A stretch of 64,000 nt of DNA from Clostridium folliculivorans (GCF_024341905.1 NZ_BQXY01000006.1:1-64000); one strand, 5' to 3'; numbered from the stretch's first letter, positions 9,524 to 18,327 are shown. A program made the numbers and translations. The notes: generated from the letters alone by a model not told the origin.

Positions 9524-9608
9524 ATTAAGTTAAAATATGATTCAATATATCTTATTATAAGTACATAAAGCAAAGGAAATAATTCAATTATAGAAAGAGG
9601 TAGTAGTA

Positions 9609-9914
9609 ATGAGAAAAATAGTACTATTATGTAATGCAGGAATGTCTACAAGTGCTCTAGTAACTAAAATGAGGCAAGCGGCTGAAAAGATAAATTATGA
9701 ATGCGAAATAAATGCATATGCGGCAGTAGAGGCTTCAAATGTAACTAAAGGTGCAGATATTGTTTTTTTAGGGCCACAAGTGAAGTACTTATTAAGTGAA
9801 GTTAAAGAAAAGGTAAAGCCGATTCCAGTAGAAGTTATCGATATGATGGTATACGGAATGATGGATGGTGGAAAAGTTATAAATAGAGCAAAACAAGTGT
9901 TAGGGGATATATAA
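9609..9914 (+). CDS. licB: PTS lactose/cellobiose-type EIIB (LicB/CelA-like)
   Basis: A 101-residue EIIB with the standard P-loop 'CNAGMSTSALV' and phosphorylatable Cys8. It has a GAAAGAGG ribosome binding site. Its TAA is followed directly by the ATG of the EIIA gene, so the two are translationally linked. With the EIIA and EIIC that follow, it makes a complete permease of the lactose/N,N'-diacetylchitobiose/beta-glucoside group. The substrate is inferred from neighbours (LicR-like regulator, intracellular GH78 enzyme, ROK kinase) to be a beta-glucoside, possibly one carrying rhamnose. Confidence 0.9.
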   Translation: MRKIVLLCNAGMSTSALVTKMRQAAEKINYECEINAYAAVEASNVTKGADIVFLGPQVKYLLSEVKEKVKPIPVEVIDMMVYGMMDGGKVINRAKQVLGDI

Positions 9915-10229
9915 ATGGACGGAATAGAATTAATAAGTTTCAAAATAATATCTGCAGTAGGAGAAGCGAGAAGTAATTATATTGAAGCGATTAGAGAAGC
10001 TAAAAAAGGTAATTTTGAAAAAGCTGATTCTCTTATAGAAGAAGGTGCAAAGGTTTTTATAGAGGGGCATCATGCACACTCTGAACTGATTCAGCAGGAG
10101 GCAAATGGAAAAGCAGTTGTACCAACCTTGATGTTAATGCATGCTGAAGATCAATTGATGAGTGCTGATGCATTTAAAATTATTGCGCAAGAGTTTATTG
10201 ATGTTTATAGAAATACAAACTCTAGGTAA
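9915..10229 (+). CDS. licA: PTS lactose/cellobiose-type EIIA
   Basis: A 104-residue all-helical EIIA that takes phosphate from HPr and hands it to EIIB. The active histidine is His76 in 'LMLMHAEDQLM', and the helical hairpin 'EGHHAHSELIQQEANG' precedes it as in the family. It starts on the base after the EIIB stop codon. The 144 bp to the EIIC gene contain a small GGGAAT-TAT-ATTCCC hairpin (10247-10261) and an AGGGGG ribosome binding site, but no convincing terminator, so EIIC is likely in the same transcript. Confidence 0.92.
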   Translation: MDGIELISFKIISAVGEARSNYIEAIREAKKGNFEKADSLIEEGAKVFIEGHHAHSELIQQEANGKAVVPTLMLMHAEDQLMSADAFKIIAQEFIDVYRNTNSR

Positions 10230-10373
10230 AACACATTTTAAATATGGGAATTATATTCCCGTGCAAATTGTGTAATCGTATAAAAACAATGAAAAGGTTT
10301 CCGAATGGAATAATTATTAGAGATATTATTATTAAAAATATTAATAATATATAAAAAAATAGGGGGAATTTAA

Positions 10374-11657
10374 ATGGCTATTAATTTAGACAAGGTTCAA
10401 GAAAGAATACAACCTTTAACAAGTGCAATTGGGCAAAATAAATATTTGCAAGCAGTAATGAAAGGTATGATGTTAATATTACCAGCTACAATAATGAGTG
10501 CCTTTGCAACTTTACTTAAGATATTTCCAATACCGGCATACCAAAGTTTTATTGTTAGTAATGGATTAGGGAAATATTTTGATGTACCTATCAATTTTAC
10601 AAATAACTTTATGGCAGTACTTGTTGCATTTGCGGTGGCTTATGCACTAGCTACAAGTTTTCAAGTGGATGCATTTCCAGCTGGATTAATATCAATGGTA
10701 TCATTCTTTATTCTTACACCTTATACTCTAGGAGATATGGGGCCTCTTGGCCAAGCGTTTACTATTTCTAATCAATGGTTAGGTGCTATGGGAATATTCA
10801 CTGGAATGATTGTTGCATTTGTAAGTACTAGGTTATACGTAGCTATTATCAAAGGTGGCATTGTTATAAAAGTACCTGACAGTGTTCCAGAATTTGTTGC
10901 TAAATCATTTTCAAGCTTAATTCCAGGTATTATAATATTAACAATATTTTCAATTATATCAGCAGCATTTAGTATGACAAGTTACGGAAGTATACATGTA
11001 TTAATTTATCAATTCTTGCAAGCACCTTTAACTTCTTTAGGTTCAGGAGTTGGATCTGTTATTATAGTTGCTGTATTAGCTCAATTTTTATGGTTCCTTG
11101 GACTTCATGGACATGCTGTTACTTTAGGTGTAGTAGCACCAATATGGGCTGCAATGGATGCTCAACAACTTGCTGCTTTTTCATCAGGACAACACTTACC
11201 TAATATTACTGGTATGGCTTTCTTCTTTACTTATTGCGCAGGAAACTTAATACAACTAGCATTTATGTTAGCATTTATGGCTAAAAGTGCAAGATATAAA
11301 ACTTTAGGTAAGGTTGCTTTTGTTCCGGCACTATTTACAATTGGTGAACCACTAGCTTATGGTACTCCTTTAGTAATGAATCTTGTATTCGCAATACCTT
11401 ATGTATTATTGGATGGTATTGTAATGGCAGTAGCTTATTATTTAACTGTTTCTGGAATTCTTCCACCAGTAGCTGGCGTAAGTACACCAGCAGGTACACC
11501 AGTAATTCTTTCAGGATTTATACAAGGAAGCTGGAGAATTGCTGCATTCCAAGCTGTAGCAGTTTTATTTAGATTTGTATGTTGGTATCCTTTCTTTAAG
11601 ATTGCTGATAATATGGCAGTAGAGGAAGAAAGAAAAGCAGAATTAGAAACAGTATAA
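10374..11657 (+). CDS. licC: PTS lactose/cellobiose-type EIIC permease
   Basis: A 427-residue integral membrane sugar channel of the Lac/Cel EIIC family. About ten hydrophobic helices are visible. The conserved 'WFLGLHGH' stretch and 'TIGEPLAYGTPLVMN' loop are characteristic of the substrate site. The N-terminus 'MAINLDKVQERIQPLTSAI' is also typical. It translocates a beta-linked disaccharide or glycoside with concomitant phosphorylation by the upstream EIIB. A strong hairpin follows at 11665-11715, so expression of the downstream GH78 gene may be reduced or controlled there. Substrate assignment rests on genomic context. Confidence 0.93.
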   Translation: MAINLDKVQERIQPLTSAIGQNKYLQAVMKGMMLILPATIMSAFATLLKIFPIPAYQSFIVSNGLGKYFDVPINFTNNFMAVLVAFAVAYALATSFQVDAFPAGLISMVSFFILTPYTLGDMGPLGQAFTISNQWLGAMGIFTGMIVAFVSTRLYVAIIKGGIVIKVPDSVPEFVAKSFSSLIPGIIILTIFSIISAAFSMTSYGSIHVLIYQFLQAPLTSLGSGVGSVIIVAVLAQFLWFLGLHGHAVTLGVVAPIWAAMDAQQLAAFSSGQHLPNITGMAFFFTYCAGNLIQLAFMLAFMAKSARYKTLGKVAFVPALFTIGEPLAYGTPLVMNLVFAIPYVLLDGIVMAVAYYLTVSGILPPVAGVSTPAGTPVILSGFIQGSWRIAAFQAVAVLFRFVCWYPFFKIADNMAVEEERKAELETV

Positions 11658-11664
11658 TTTATAA

Positions 11665-11715
11665 AATAAGTTCCTATCTTATAGGTGTTTTATTCAAATA
11701 AGATAGGAACTTATT
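11665..11715 (+). terminator. 18-bp perfect hairpin between EIIC and GH78 genes
   Basis: The arms at 11665-11682 and 11698-11715 are perfectly complementary with a 15-base loop. The run after the stem is ATTATTG rather than a clean T-tract, so this may be a partial terminator or an mRNA-stabilising 3' structure that uncouples PTS and hydrolase levels. Confidence 0.6.
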
Positions 11716-11750
11716 ATTGTTATAAAGATAATAAAAGGAGAATTATAAGT

Positions 11751-14396
11751 ATGAATATAAGTAATATTAGAATCAATAATCAGGATTTATCTATAAAGGT
11801 AGATTCCAACTCATTAATAATAAGCTGGATAGCAGATAAAAGACAAAGGAGCTATGAAATTAATATAGAAAAAGAAGATATTAATATTTGCAAAAGTAAA
11901 AAAGTAAATTCTGCTGATAATATAATTTCTCTAAAGGATTTACAGTTAGAGCCAGAAACAGAATATACAGTGACAATAAGGTTATGGGGTGAATCTGATA
12001 ATTGTACTGGAAGTACAAAATTTAGGACAGCCCTTTTTGGCGACTTTATTGGTAAATGGATATCAAATGGAGAAAAATTAGAAAATGAGATTGACTATTA
12101 TAAAGACAACAGAAACTGTTTAATAAGAAGAAAATTTAATGTTAGTGATGAAATAAAGGAAGCTTTTTTATATATAGTGGGATTAGGGTATTATAATGTG
12201 TATTTAAATGGAGCAAAAGTTGGGGAGTCTGAATTAAATACTGATTGGACAAAGTATTCGAAAGGTATTTACTATGATGTTTATGAGGTTAGTAAGTTTT
12301 TAAATAAAGGTGACAACATAATTTCAGTTGAATTAGGAAATGGATGGTATAACCCAGCACCATTAAAATTATTCGGAAAATACAATCTTAGAGATGTGTT
12401 AGATATAGGGGAACCTAAGTTAGTTGCAGATTTAAAGATAAATACACAAGCTGATGAAAAGATTAATATTTCAACAGATGAATCTTGGGAAGTATCTAAA
12501 GGTCCGTATCTTTTTAATAATATATATTTAGGTGAAAGATTTGACGCTAGACTTGCTAATGAAACATGGAAGGGGTTTAACTCTTTAGATGTTAAATGGG
12601 AAAATGCTGTATTAACTACATCTCCAGGTGGAAAATTAATGGCTAGCTTTATTGAGAAAAGTGAAAAGGCTAAGATTGTTCAAGCGAAGAATATGAGCAT
12701 AAATAAAAATCAAAATGTATTAATAGATTTTGGTGAAACAGTGCAAGGATTTATTGATATTAATTTTATTGGAGAAGCTGGACAAGAAGTGCAATTGATA
12801 TATGGAGAAAACTTAAATTCAGATGGCACAGTAAATGTAATTTCAACTTTAGCAGGATTTGTTGGAAGATTTTTTGGCAATTTTCAAGTACCAGGTGGAC
12901 CTGGAGCACCTGAAATAGCAGATCAGAGAGATTTATGTATTTTAAATGATGGGAAAACACATTATGTTAATAAATTTACCTATCATTCTTTTAGGTATGT
13001 TGAAGTTAAAGGAATATCATTAGAGAATATTACTGATATTAAGGCTATATATGTTCATACAAAATTGGAGGAAGCAGGTTCATTTAAATGTTCAAATGAA
13101 TTATTGAATAGATTATATGAGGTGGCTAGGAATACAAAGTTAAATAATATACATTCACTTTTTGAAGATTGTGCAAGAGAGAGATTCGGATATGGTGGCG
13201 ATGTAGTATGTCTATCAGCTTCGCAAATGTTTATGTTTGATACAGAAAACTTATATGAAAAAGTAATAAAAGATTTTAGATATGACATAAGAGAAAATGG
13301 CGGGGTTACAGAAACAGCACCATACATGGGGATAAAAAGTAATGGAACAGGAGATGGAGCAGGACCACTGGGATGGCAATTAGTATATTCTTATATAATC
13401 AAAAAAATGTATCAATACTATGGCAATACAAAAATTATAGAAAGTGAATATAAGTATGTAAAAAATCAAGTGGACTATTTAATTAGTCTTGGTCTTGAGT
13501 ATTTATCAAAATGCTGCTTAGGTGATTGGGGAAGTACTGATGCAGTTGAGGTTGATAATAGAAAGGTGGCTCCTGCTGCTGGATTTACAGCAAGCTGTTT
13601 CTATTATTACCATATATATTTGCTATCTGAATTTGCAAAAATAATTGGAAATGAAGATGATTACGAAGAATATAGAACTAAAGCTGAAGAAGTAAAAAGA
13701 TCAATAATTAGTTTATATAAGAATGAAGATGGTACTTATGCAGATAAGAGCCAAACTAGCTACGCATTTGCTTTGTATTTTAATTTAGATGAGGAGCCTC
13801 AAAAGCTTGCGGAGAAATTTGCAGATAAAATAAAGAATAACAACTATTATATAACTTGTGGTATTTTTGGAATGTTTATGACCTATGAAGTTCTAAATAA
13901 ATATAGTTACCAAGATGTTGTTTATAAATGGATCAGCAAAGAAGGAGAAAATACTTTTTATAGTATGATTAAGAGAGAGCAAAGTACTTTAAGCGAGTAT
14001 TTTGTTTATGGGGAGCCTGGATCAGACAACCATGCAATGTATAGTTCATATATACAGTGGTTTTATGAAGGATTGGCTGGAATAAACATTGCTGAAGATT
14101 CATATGGAGCAAATAAGATATTTATCAAACCATATTTTGAAGAGGATATTGATTTTGTTCATTGTAAATATAAATCTATAAAAGGAGATATAGTAAGCAA
14201 TTGGATGAAAGATAATGATGAAATTTTATGGCATATTGAAATACCTAGAAATTTAAGCTCATGTTTGTTAATTTTAGATAAAAAATATAAGAATTTTGTA
14301 CGGGAATTTGAAGTTGAAAAAGAAGATGAAAATTCTATTTATATAGAGATATCTTCTTGTAATGGTAGAGTTAATCTAAGGCTGTGCAATAATTAG
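11751..14396 (+). CDS. GH78-family alpha-L-rhamnosidase-like enzyme, intracellular
   Basis: An 881-residue protein without a signal peptide, so it acts on imported, perhaps phosphorylated, glycosides. An N-terminal fibronectin-like domain (about 1-95) and beta-sandwich domains (about 100-420, with the rhamnosidase-typical 'YNVYLNGAKVGESEL') lead into an (alpha/alpha)6 barrel. The catalytic loop reads D473-C-A-R-E-R-F-G-Y-G-G-D484, a form of the GH78 signature D-C-x-x-R-x-E-R-x-G-W-x-G-D that is two residues shorter. The start at 11751 is chosen because AAAGGAG precedes it; an earlier in-frame Met lies inside the hairpin loop. Substrate could deviate from simple rhamnosides because of the altered loop. 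It is followed 61 bp later by a sugar kinase. Confidence 0.8.
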   Translation: MNISNIRINNQDLSIKVDSNSLIISWIADKRQRSYEINIEKEDINICKSKKVNSADNIISLKDLQLEPETEYTVTIRLWGESDNCTGSTKFRTALFGDFIGKWISNGEKLENEIDYYKDNRNCLIRRKFNVSDEIKEAFLYIVGLGYYNVYLNGAKVGESELNTDWTKYSKGIYYDVYEVSKFLNKGDNIISVELGNGWYNPAPLKLFGKYNLRDVLDIGEPKLVADLKINTQADEKINISTDESWEVSKGPYLFNNIYLGERFDARLANETWKGFNSLDVKWENAVLTTSPGGKLMASFIEKSEKAKIVQAKNMSINKNQNVLIDFGETVQGFIDINFIGEAGQEVQLIYGENLNSDGTVNVISTLAGFVGRFFGNFQVPGGPGAPEIADQRDLCILNDGKTHYVNKFTYHSFRYVEVKGISLENITDIKAIYVHTKLEEAGSFKCSNELLNRLYEVARNTKLNNIHSLFEDCARERFGYGGDVVCLSASQMFMFDTENLYEKVIKDFRYDIRENGGVTETAPYMGIKSNGTGDGAGPLGWQLVYSYIIKKMYQYYGNTKIIESEYKYVKNQVDYLISLGLEYLSKCCLGDWGSTDAVEVDNRKVAPAAGFTASCFYYYHIYLLSEFAKIIGNEDDYEEYRTKAEEVKRSIISLYKNEDGTYADKSQTSYAFALYFNLDEEPQKLAEKFADKIKNNNYYITCGIFGMFMTYEVLNKYSYQDVVYKWISKEGENTFYSMIKREQSTLSEYFVYGEPGSDNHAMYSSYIQWFYEGLAGINIAEDSYGANKIFIKPYFEEDIDFVHCKYKSIKGDIVSNWMKDNDEILWHIEIPRNLSSCLLILDKKYKNFVREFEVEKEDENSIYIEISSCNGRVNLRLCNN

Positions 14397-14457
14397 AGGA
14401 AGATCGTAGAGTTAAGGACGGATAAAACTTGATATGTAAAAATAAGGAGTGTCATTT

Positions 14458-15351
14458 ATGGAATTTTTAGTTTTAGATGTTGGTGGATCATCTATAAAAT
14501 ATGCAGTTATGAATGAAAAAGCAGAGTTTTTTGAAAAAGGGAAGGTACCTACTCCAGTGGATAAAATAGAGAATTTTATAAATTCAGTTGGAGAAATCTA
14601 TGATATATATAAGCACAGAGTTAAAGGTATAGCTATGAGTATGCCTGGGCGTATAGATAGTGATCGTGGATATTTATATACTGGTGGAAGTTTAGAATAT
14701 AATACAAATAAGGAAATCGTAGCATTACTTCAAAAACGATGCCCAGTACCTATTACAGTAGAGAATGATGGTAAATGTGCAGCTTTAGCAGAAGCTTGGC
14801 TTGGAAGTCTTAAAGATTGTGAGGATGGAATAGTTGTCATATTAGGCACAGGAGTTGGTGGAGGAATTATCAAGGATAAAAAGCTTCATAAAGGGAAAAA
14901 TTTCATTGCAGGGGAGTTTAGTTTTATTTTTACTAATAATGCAGCTTTTCAAAGCGAGTATTCTCATATGTGGGCTGGACAAGCGGGTGTGTCTGGGCTA
15001 TGTATTCCAGTGGCAAAAATTAAAAACTTACCTATAGAAGAAGTAGATGGAGTTAAAGTTTTTGAGTATGCAAATGCTGGAGATAAAGATGTCCTTAATA
15101 TATTAGATGATTATTGCTATAGATTAGTTTTGCAACTTTTTAATTTGCAATATATTTATGATCCAGAAAGGATATCAATTGGTGGAGGAATAAGCAAGCA
15201 AGAGGTATTAATTAAATATATAAAAACGAATATTGAAAAACATTTCAATAAGTTAAATCCCAATATAGGGATAAAACCAGAAGTAACTACTTGCAAATTC
15301 TACAATGATTCAAACTTAATTGGAGCATTATACAATTATCTAATAAAATAG
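14458..15351 (+). CDS. ROK-family sugar kinase
   Basis: A 297-residue ATP-dependent sugar kinase, likely phosphorylating glucose, a beta-glucoside or a related sugar released by the upstream enzyme. The phosphate-binding motif 'LDVGGSSIKYAVM' (about 5-17) and 'VENDGKCAALAEAW' carry the family catalytic features, including the Asp of the N-D-G motif as base. 'GTGVGGGI' is the second glycine loop. The CxCGxxGC zinc motif of typical ROK glucokinases is absent; the region reads 'SHMWAGQAGVSGLCIP'. This resembles BglK-type or other divergent ROK kinases. ATG at 14458 is chosen because AAGGAG ends nine bases before it; the GTG at 14449 overlaps that site. It ends the PTS/GH78 unit. Confidence 0.85.
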   Translation: MEFLVLDVGGSSIKYAVMNEKAEFFEKGKVPTPVDKIENFINSVGEIYDIYKHRVKGIAMSMPGRIDSDRGYLYTGGSLEYNTNKEIVALLQKRCPVPITVENDGKCAALAEAWLGSLKDCEDGIVVILGTGVGGGIIKDKKLHKGKNFIAGEFSFIFTNNAAFQSEYSHMWAGQAGVSGLCIPVAKIKNLPIEEVDGVKVFEYANAGDKDVLNILDDYCYRLVLQLFNLQYIYDPERISIGGGISKQEVLIKYIKTNIEKHFNKLNPNIGIKPEVTTCKFYNDSNLIGALYNYLIK

Positions 15352-15442
15352 TTGATAAGTAAATTTACTTTATAATAAGGCTATGTTTAAGAAAATTGTT
15401 TAAATTAATTCTTTGCGTAAGCTCATTAAAGCGTCGGATGAT

Positions 15443-15477
15443 TAACCAATTAATTTCAACACAGCGCTTTAACAGCG
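15443..15477. repeat. dispersed intergenic repeat, family 3 (copy 1)
   Basis: A 35-bp segment, TAACCAATTAATTTCA followed by ACACAGCGCTTTAACAGCG, recurs with a few changes at 38777-38811, and its second half recurs at 56817-56844. The core folds as GCGCT-TTAAC-AGCGC. No coding function is evident. Confidence 0.5.
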
Positions 15478-15489
15478 CCTATAATAAAA

Positions 15490-15536
15490 ATATGACTGTG
15501 CTTCTCTGTTAAAAAGAAAAGTACAGTCATATTTTA
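15490..15536. terminator. bidirectional terminator between ROK kinase and AraC genes
   Basis: A 14-bp stem with one wobble pair (15490-15503 with 15519-15532) is flanked by A-rich sequence on the left and T-rich sequence on the right. It can serve both convergent genes. Confidence 0.75.
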
Positions 15537-15548
15537 TTTAAACATAAG

Positions 15549-16610
15549 TTAATTAAGCTTATGTTTTTTTCTGTATTCAGAAGGAGTGCATTCATAATTC
15601 TTTTTAAATATTTTATAAAAAAAGTTAGTGTTTTCATATCCTATGCTTTTTGAAATATCTAATATTGAAAGATCAGAGTTTTTTAAGAGAAAACAAGCTT
15701 TTTTTAACTTTGCATCTTGTAATATAGATATAAAATTATTTCCTTGAAATTTTTTTATTATTGAACCTAAATAGGTTGGATGGAAGTGAAATTGTTCTGC
15801 AACAGAAGCTAAAGTTGCATCTTTACAATTATTTTGTATATAGAGAATTATATCTGTTATTTTAGTGTTTTTTAGTAAACCATAATTTTCAGAATTTGAT
15901 TGGTTTTCAAATACTCTAAGAAGTTCTGAAAAAATTATTACCATATAACTGTTAATAACTTCGCTTGAACAAAGAGAACTATCAAAGTACTCGCAAAGGA
16001 CATATTCCATCAGTTTTGCAAGTATTTCAGATTCCTCAGATCTAAAAAGGATATAATCATTATAATTATTACTTTGATAAATTGCATGAATAAAAAAGCT
16101 TGAAATTAAGTCATTACCAGATAGGCGATTTATTAAAATATCATCAAGATATTTTTTGCTCATAACACAGTTTATAATAATATCGTTTTCAGATGTTTGT
16201 GCAATTGAATGTACAACATTTGTATCTAATAAGCAAAATTCACCTTTTTTCATTTCAATTTTATTGCCGTTTACAGTTTGATGAAACTCACCGGAATACA
16301 CATAAATCATTTCAATATAATTGTGATGATGCTCTGGAGTTTCAGCAAAACGAGGATGACATACAAATGTAATATCATCTGTTAAATTAAAAATAGTTCT
16401 ATTATCAAAAGGCTTTTGAGAATTAATTAAAGCATTTTCAATAGATGAACTGTCAAAAAGAGCGAATTTCTTCATAATTTTCTCATCAAAATAATTATTT
16501 TTTATAAAGTTTTGTAATGAGTTAATATCTTTAGGATTTATTTTGCTTAATAAAAATCTCTCATAAAAAGTATATTCTCGTAAAAAAGAATCAAGTTCAG
16601 AAGAATTCAT
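15549..16610 (-). CDS. AraC-family transcriptional regulator (cupin plus HTH)
   Basis: A 353-residue regulator. A helical N-terminal part (about 1-70) leads into a cupin-like sugar-sensing domain ('HHHNYIEMIYVYSGEF', 'KKGEFCLLDTNVVHSI'). The C-terminal 100 residues hold two AraC-type HTH motifs ('ATLASVAEQFHFHPTYLGSIIKKF' type, and 'SILDISKSIGYENTNFFYKIFKK'). The ATG has AGGGTGATG upstream. It is divergent from the GPH symporter and GH78 genes, the classical arrangement for a local activator, and the 270-bp intergenic region carries the 69-bp element shared with the LicR-like gene. It probably senses rhamnose or a rhamnoside, by analogy with AraC-type RhaR/RhaS regulators; the ligand is not shown by sequence. 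Confidence 0.87.
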   Translation of the reverse strand: MNSSELDSFLREYTFYERFLLSKINPKDINSLQNFIKNNYFDEKIMKKFALFDSSSIENALINSQKPFDNRTIFNLTDDITFVCHPRFAETPEHHHNYIEMIYVYSGEFHQTVNGNKIEMKKGEFCLLDTNVVHSIAQTSENDIIINCVMSKKYLDDILINRLSGNDLISSFFIHAIYQSNNYNDYILFRSEESEILAKLMEYVLCEYFDSSLCSSEVINSYMVIIFSELLRVFENQSNSENYGLLKNTKITDIILYIQNNCKDATLASVAEQFHFHPTYLGSIIKKFQGNNFISILQDAKLKKACFLLKNSDLSILDISKSIGYENTNFFYKIFKKNYECTPSEYRKKHKLN

Positions 16611-16723
16611 AACATCACCCTAGTTATATATTAATTTTTGATTCAGCTACTTAATACATAATAATTTAGCATAAAAGCAATTAAAAAACAAACCAAATAA
16701 AAAAATATACTTAAATAAATATA

Positions 16724-16792
16724 AGCTTGATTTTGGTTGTACAACATGTTTAAATACGTCATTAAAATAATAATCATATAATGTTAAAATGT
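16724..16792 (+). promoter_or_regulatory. 69-bp regulatory element shared with the LicR-like gene (copy 2)
   Basis: It aligns gap-free to 7015-7083. It contains the perfect palindrome GTTGTACAAC (16737-16746) within the conserved block, which is degenerate in copy 1. It is the probable control site of the divergent AraC gene and/or the GPH symporter gene. Confidence 0.6.
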
Positions 16793-16797
16793 TTACA

Positions 16798-16811
16798 TGA
16801 AAAGCTTTTCA
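16798..16811. promoter_or_regulatory. cre-like palindrome TGAAAAGCTTTTCA
   Basis: A perfect 14-bp palindrome lies 70 bp before the symporter start, just after a TTAAAAT that could be a -10 box. It resembles LacI/CcpA-family operators but has GC rather than CG at its centre, so assignment to CcpA is uncertain. Confidence 0.4.
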
Positions 16812-16880
16812 GGTAAAGTATCATAAATTAATTTTTATTTCAAGAATAGTAAACTTTGAGTATGTAATGGAGGTATTACA

Positions 16881-18257
16881 ATGGAAGGTTTAGATAAGAA
16901 TATCGCAGTTAATGAAACCAGTAAAATATCCTTTGTTGAGAAGTTGGCATTTGGTGGAGGCGGATTTGCTGGAAATATAATGATACAGTCAATTAATATG
17001 TATTTAATGTTCTTCTATACAGATGTATTTAAAATAAATGCTATGGTGGCAGGAACTTTATTTTTGGTAGCAAGATTAGTGGATGCAGTTTGTGATTTTA
17101 CTATAGGTTATTTAATGGATCACACTAAGACTAAGTGGGGAAAATTCAGACCTTTTGTAATGTTTGGCTTTATACCGTTTTGTATACTAGGCGTAGCTTG
17201 CTTTGTTGTACCAGGCTTTAGTGATTCAGGAAAAGTAGTATATGCTTACGTAACCTATATAGGATTTATGATAGCAACAACAGTTGCAACATTGCCAGGT
17301 CAAGCAATATTACCAGCAATTACACAGGAACCAATGGAAAGAGTTAAACTTAATAACTATGCACAGTTTTTAGGTATGACTGGAATGATGATTGTAGCAG
17401 TAGGAATGATGCCATTTGTTCAGATGTTAGGTGGAAAAAGTATGGCTAAAGGCTTCATTCTTACAATGTCAATTTTTGCAGTAATTGCTGCAGCACTTTA
17501 CTTGTTTTGGATTTCTAAAGTAAGAGAAAGAGTTGTTGTAAAAAAGGTAGAAGAAATAAAATTGAAAGATGCTTTGCCGATTATATTTCAAAACAAATAC
17601 CTATTATTACTAGTAGGAGCTTTCGTGTTCTTTATGTCAGGCTTTACAATTAGAAACAATGTTCAAATGTACTATTTAATATATGCTGTTAGAAGACCAG
17701 ATTTAATACCAACAGTCGGCTTACTTTCTATGTTGCCTTTAATCGCCACAATTCTTCTTGTTCCAGTTATAGTTGGCAAGATTGGAAAGAAGAATGCTTT
17801 AATTCTAGGTATGTCTATAGTTGTTATTTCAAACGTAATTCAATACTTTGTTGGATATAATAATTTGACAGCAATACTTGTTTTAACAGCGGTATTTGGT
17901 ATTGGATCAGGATTATTTGTACCATTAGTATGGGGTATACTTCCGGATACAGTTGACTATGCTCACTGGAAATTTGGAAAACGTACAGAGGGCATAATAA
18001 CTTCTACTTTTGTATTTACTCAAAAAGCTTCTTCAGGTATTGCAGGATATATAGCTGGAGCTGCTTTGGTTGCAGTTGGATATATGCCAAACGCAGCACA
18101 ATCACCAGCAACATTAAATGGAATATCATTTTTATATAATATAGGTGGAGCAGTATTTGCAGTTATAGCAATAATCTTTATGTTATTTTATGATTTAGAC
18201 TCGAAGAAATATAATGAAATCGTAGAGGATTTACACAAAAGAGATGCTGAAAACTAA
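16881..18257 (+). CDS. GPH-family (MFS) glycoside-cation symporter
   Basis: A 458-residue transporter with about twelve membrane helices. The GPH signature is seen in 'LVDAVCDFTIGYLMDHTKTKWGKFRPF' (loop 2-3) and in 'GILPDTVDYAHWKFGKRTEG'. Family members such as MelB, XylP and UidB import glycosides with Na+ or H+ without phosphorylation. Here it probably supplies the GH78 enzyme encoded 116 bp downstream. The ATG has TGGAGG upstream. It is divergent from the AraC regulator. A strong terminator lies between it and the hydrolase gene, yet the two are likely one functional unit with partial read-through. Confidence 0.92.
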   Translation: MEGLDKNIAVNETSKISFVEKLAFGGGGFAGNIMIQSINMYLMFFYTDVFKINAMVAGTLFLVARLVDAVCDFTIGYLMDHTKTKWGKFRPFVMFGFIPFCILGVACFVVPGFSDSGKVVYAYVTYIGFMIATTVATLPGQAILPAITQEPMERVKLNNYAQFLGMTGMMIVAVGMMPFVQMLGGKSMAKGFILTMSIFAVIAAALYLFWISKVRERVVVKKVEEIKLKDALPIIFQNKYLLLLVGAFVFFMSGFTIRNNVQMYYLIYAVRRPDLIPTVGLLSMLPLIATILLVPVIVGKIGKKNALILGMSIVVISNVIQYFVGYNNLTAILVLTAVFGIGSGLFVPLVWGILPDTVDYAHWKFGKRTEGIITSTFVFTQKASSGIAGYIAGAALVAVGYMPNAAQSPATLNGISFLYNIGGAVFAVIAIIFMLFYDLDSKKYNEIVEDLHKRDAEN

Positions 18258-18278
18258 ATCTACTTTATAGATCTAAAT

Positions 18279-18327
18279 ATGACCGTACTTTTGTAAGTGG
18301 GAAAAGAGGTACGGTCATTGTTTTTTA
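18279..18327 (+). terminator. terminator after GPH symporter gene
   Basis: A 10-bp perfect stem (18279-18288 with 18309-18318) is followed by TGTTTTTT. Because the GH78 gene follows in 47 bp without an obvious separate promoter, it may act as an attenuating intra-operon terminator. Confidence 0.75.

Noticed and set aside
10289..10303. Possible cre site TGAAAAGGTTTCCG before EIIC
   Set aside because: It has too many mismatches to the cre pattern, including the right half, and lies inside the operon.
11685..11750. Upstream extension of the first GH78 gene
   Set aside because: This Met lies inside the loop of a strong hairpin and lacks a ribosome binding site, while AAAGGAG precedes the ATG at 11751.
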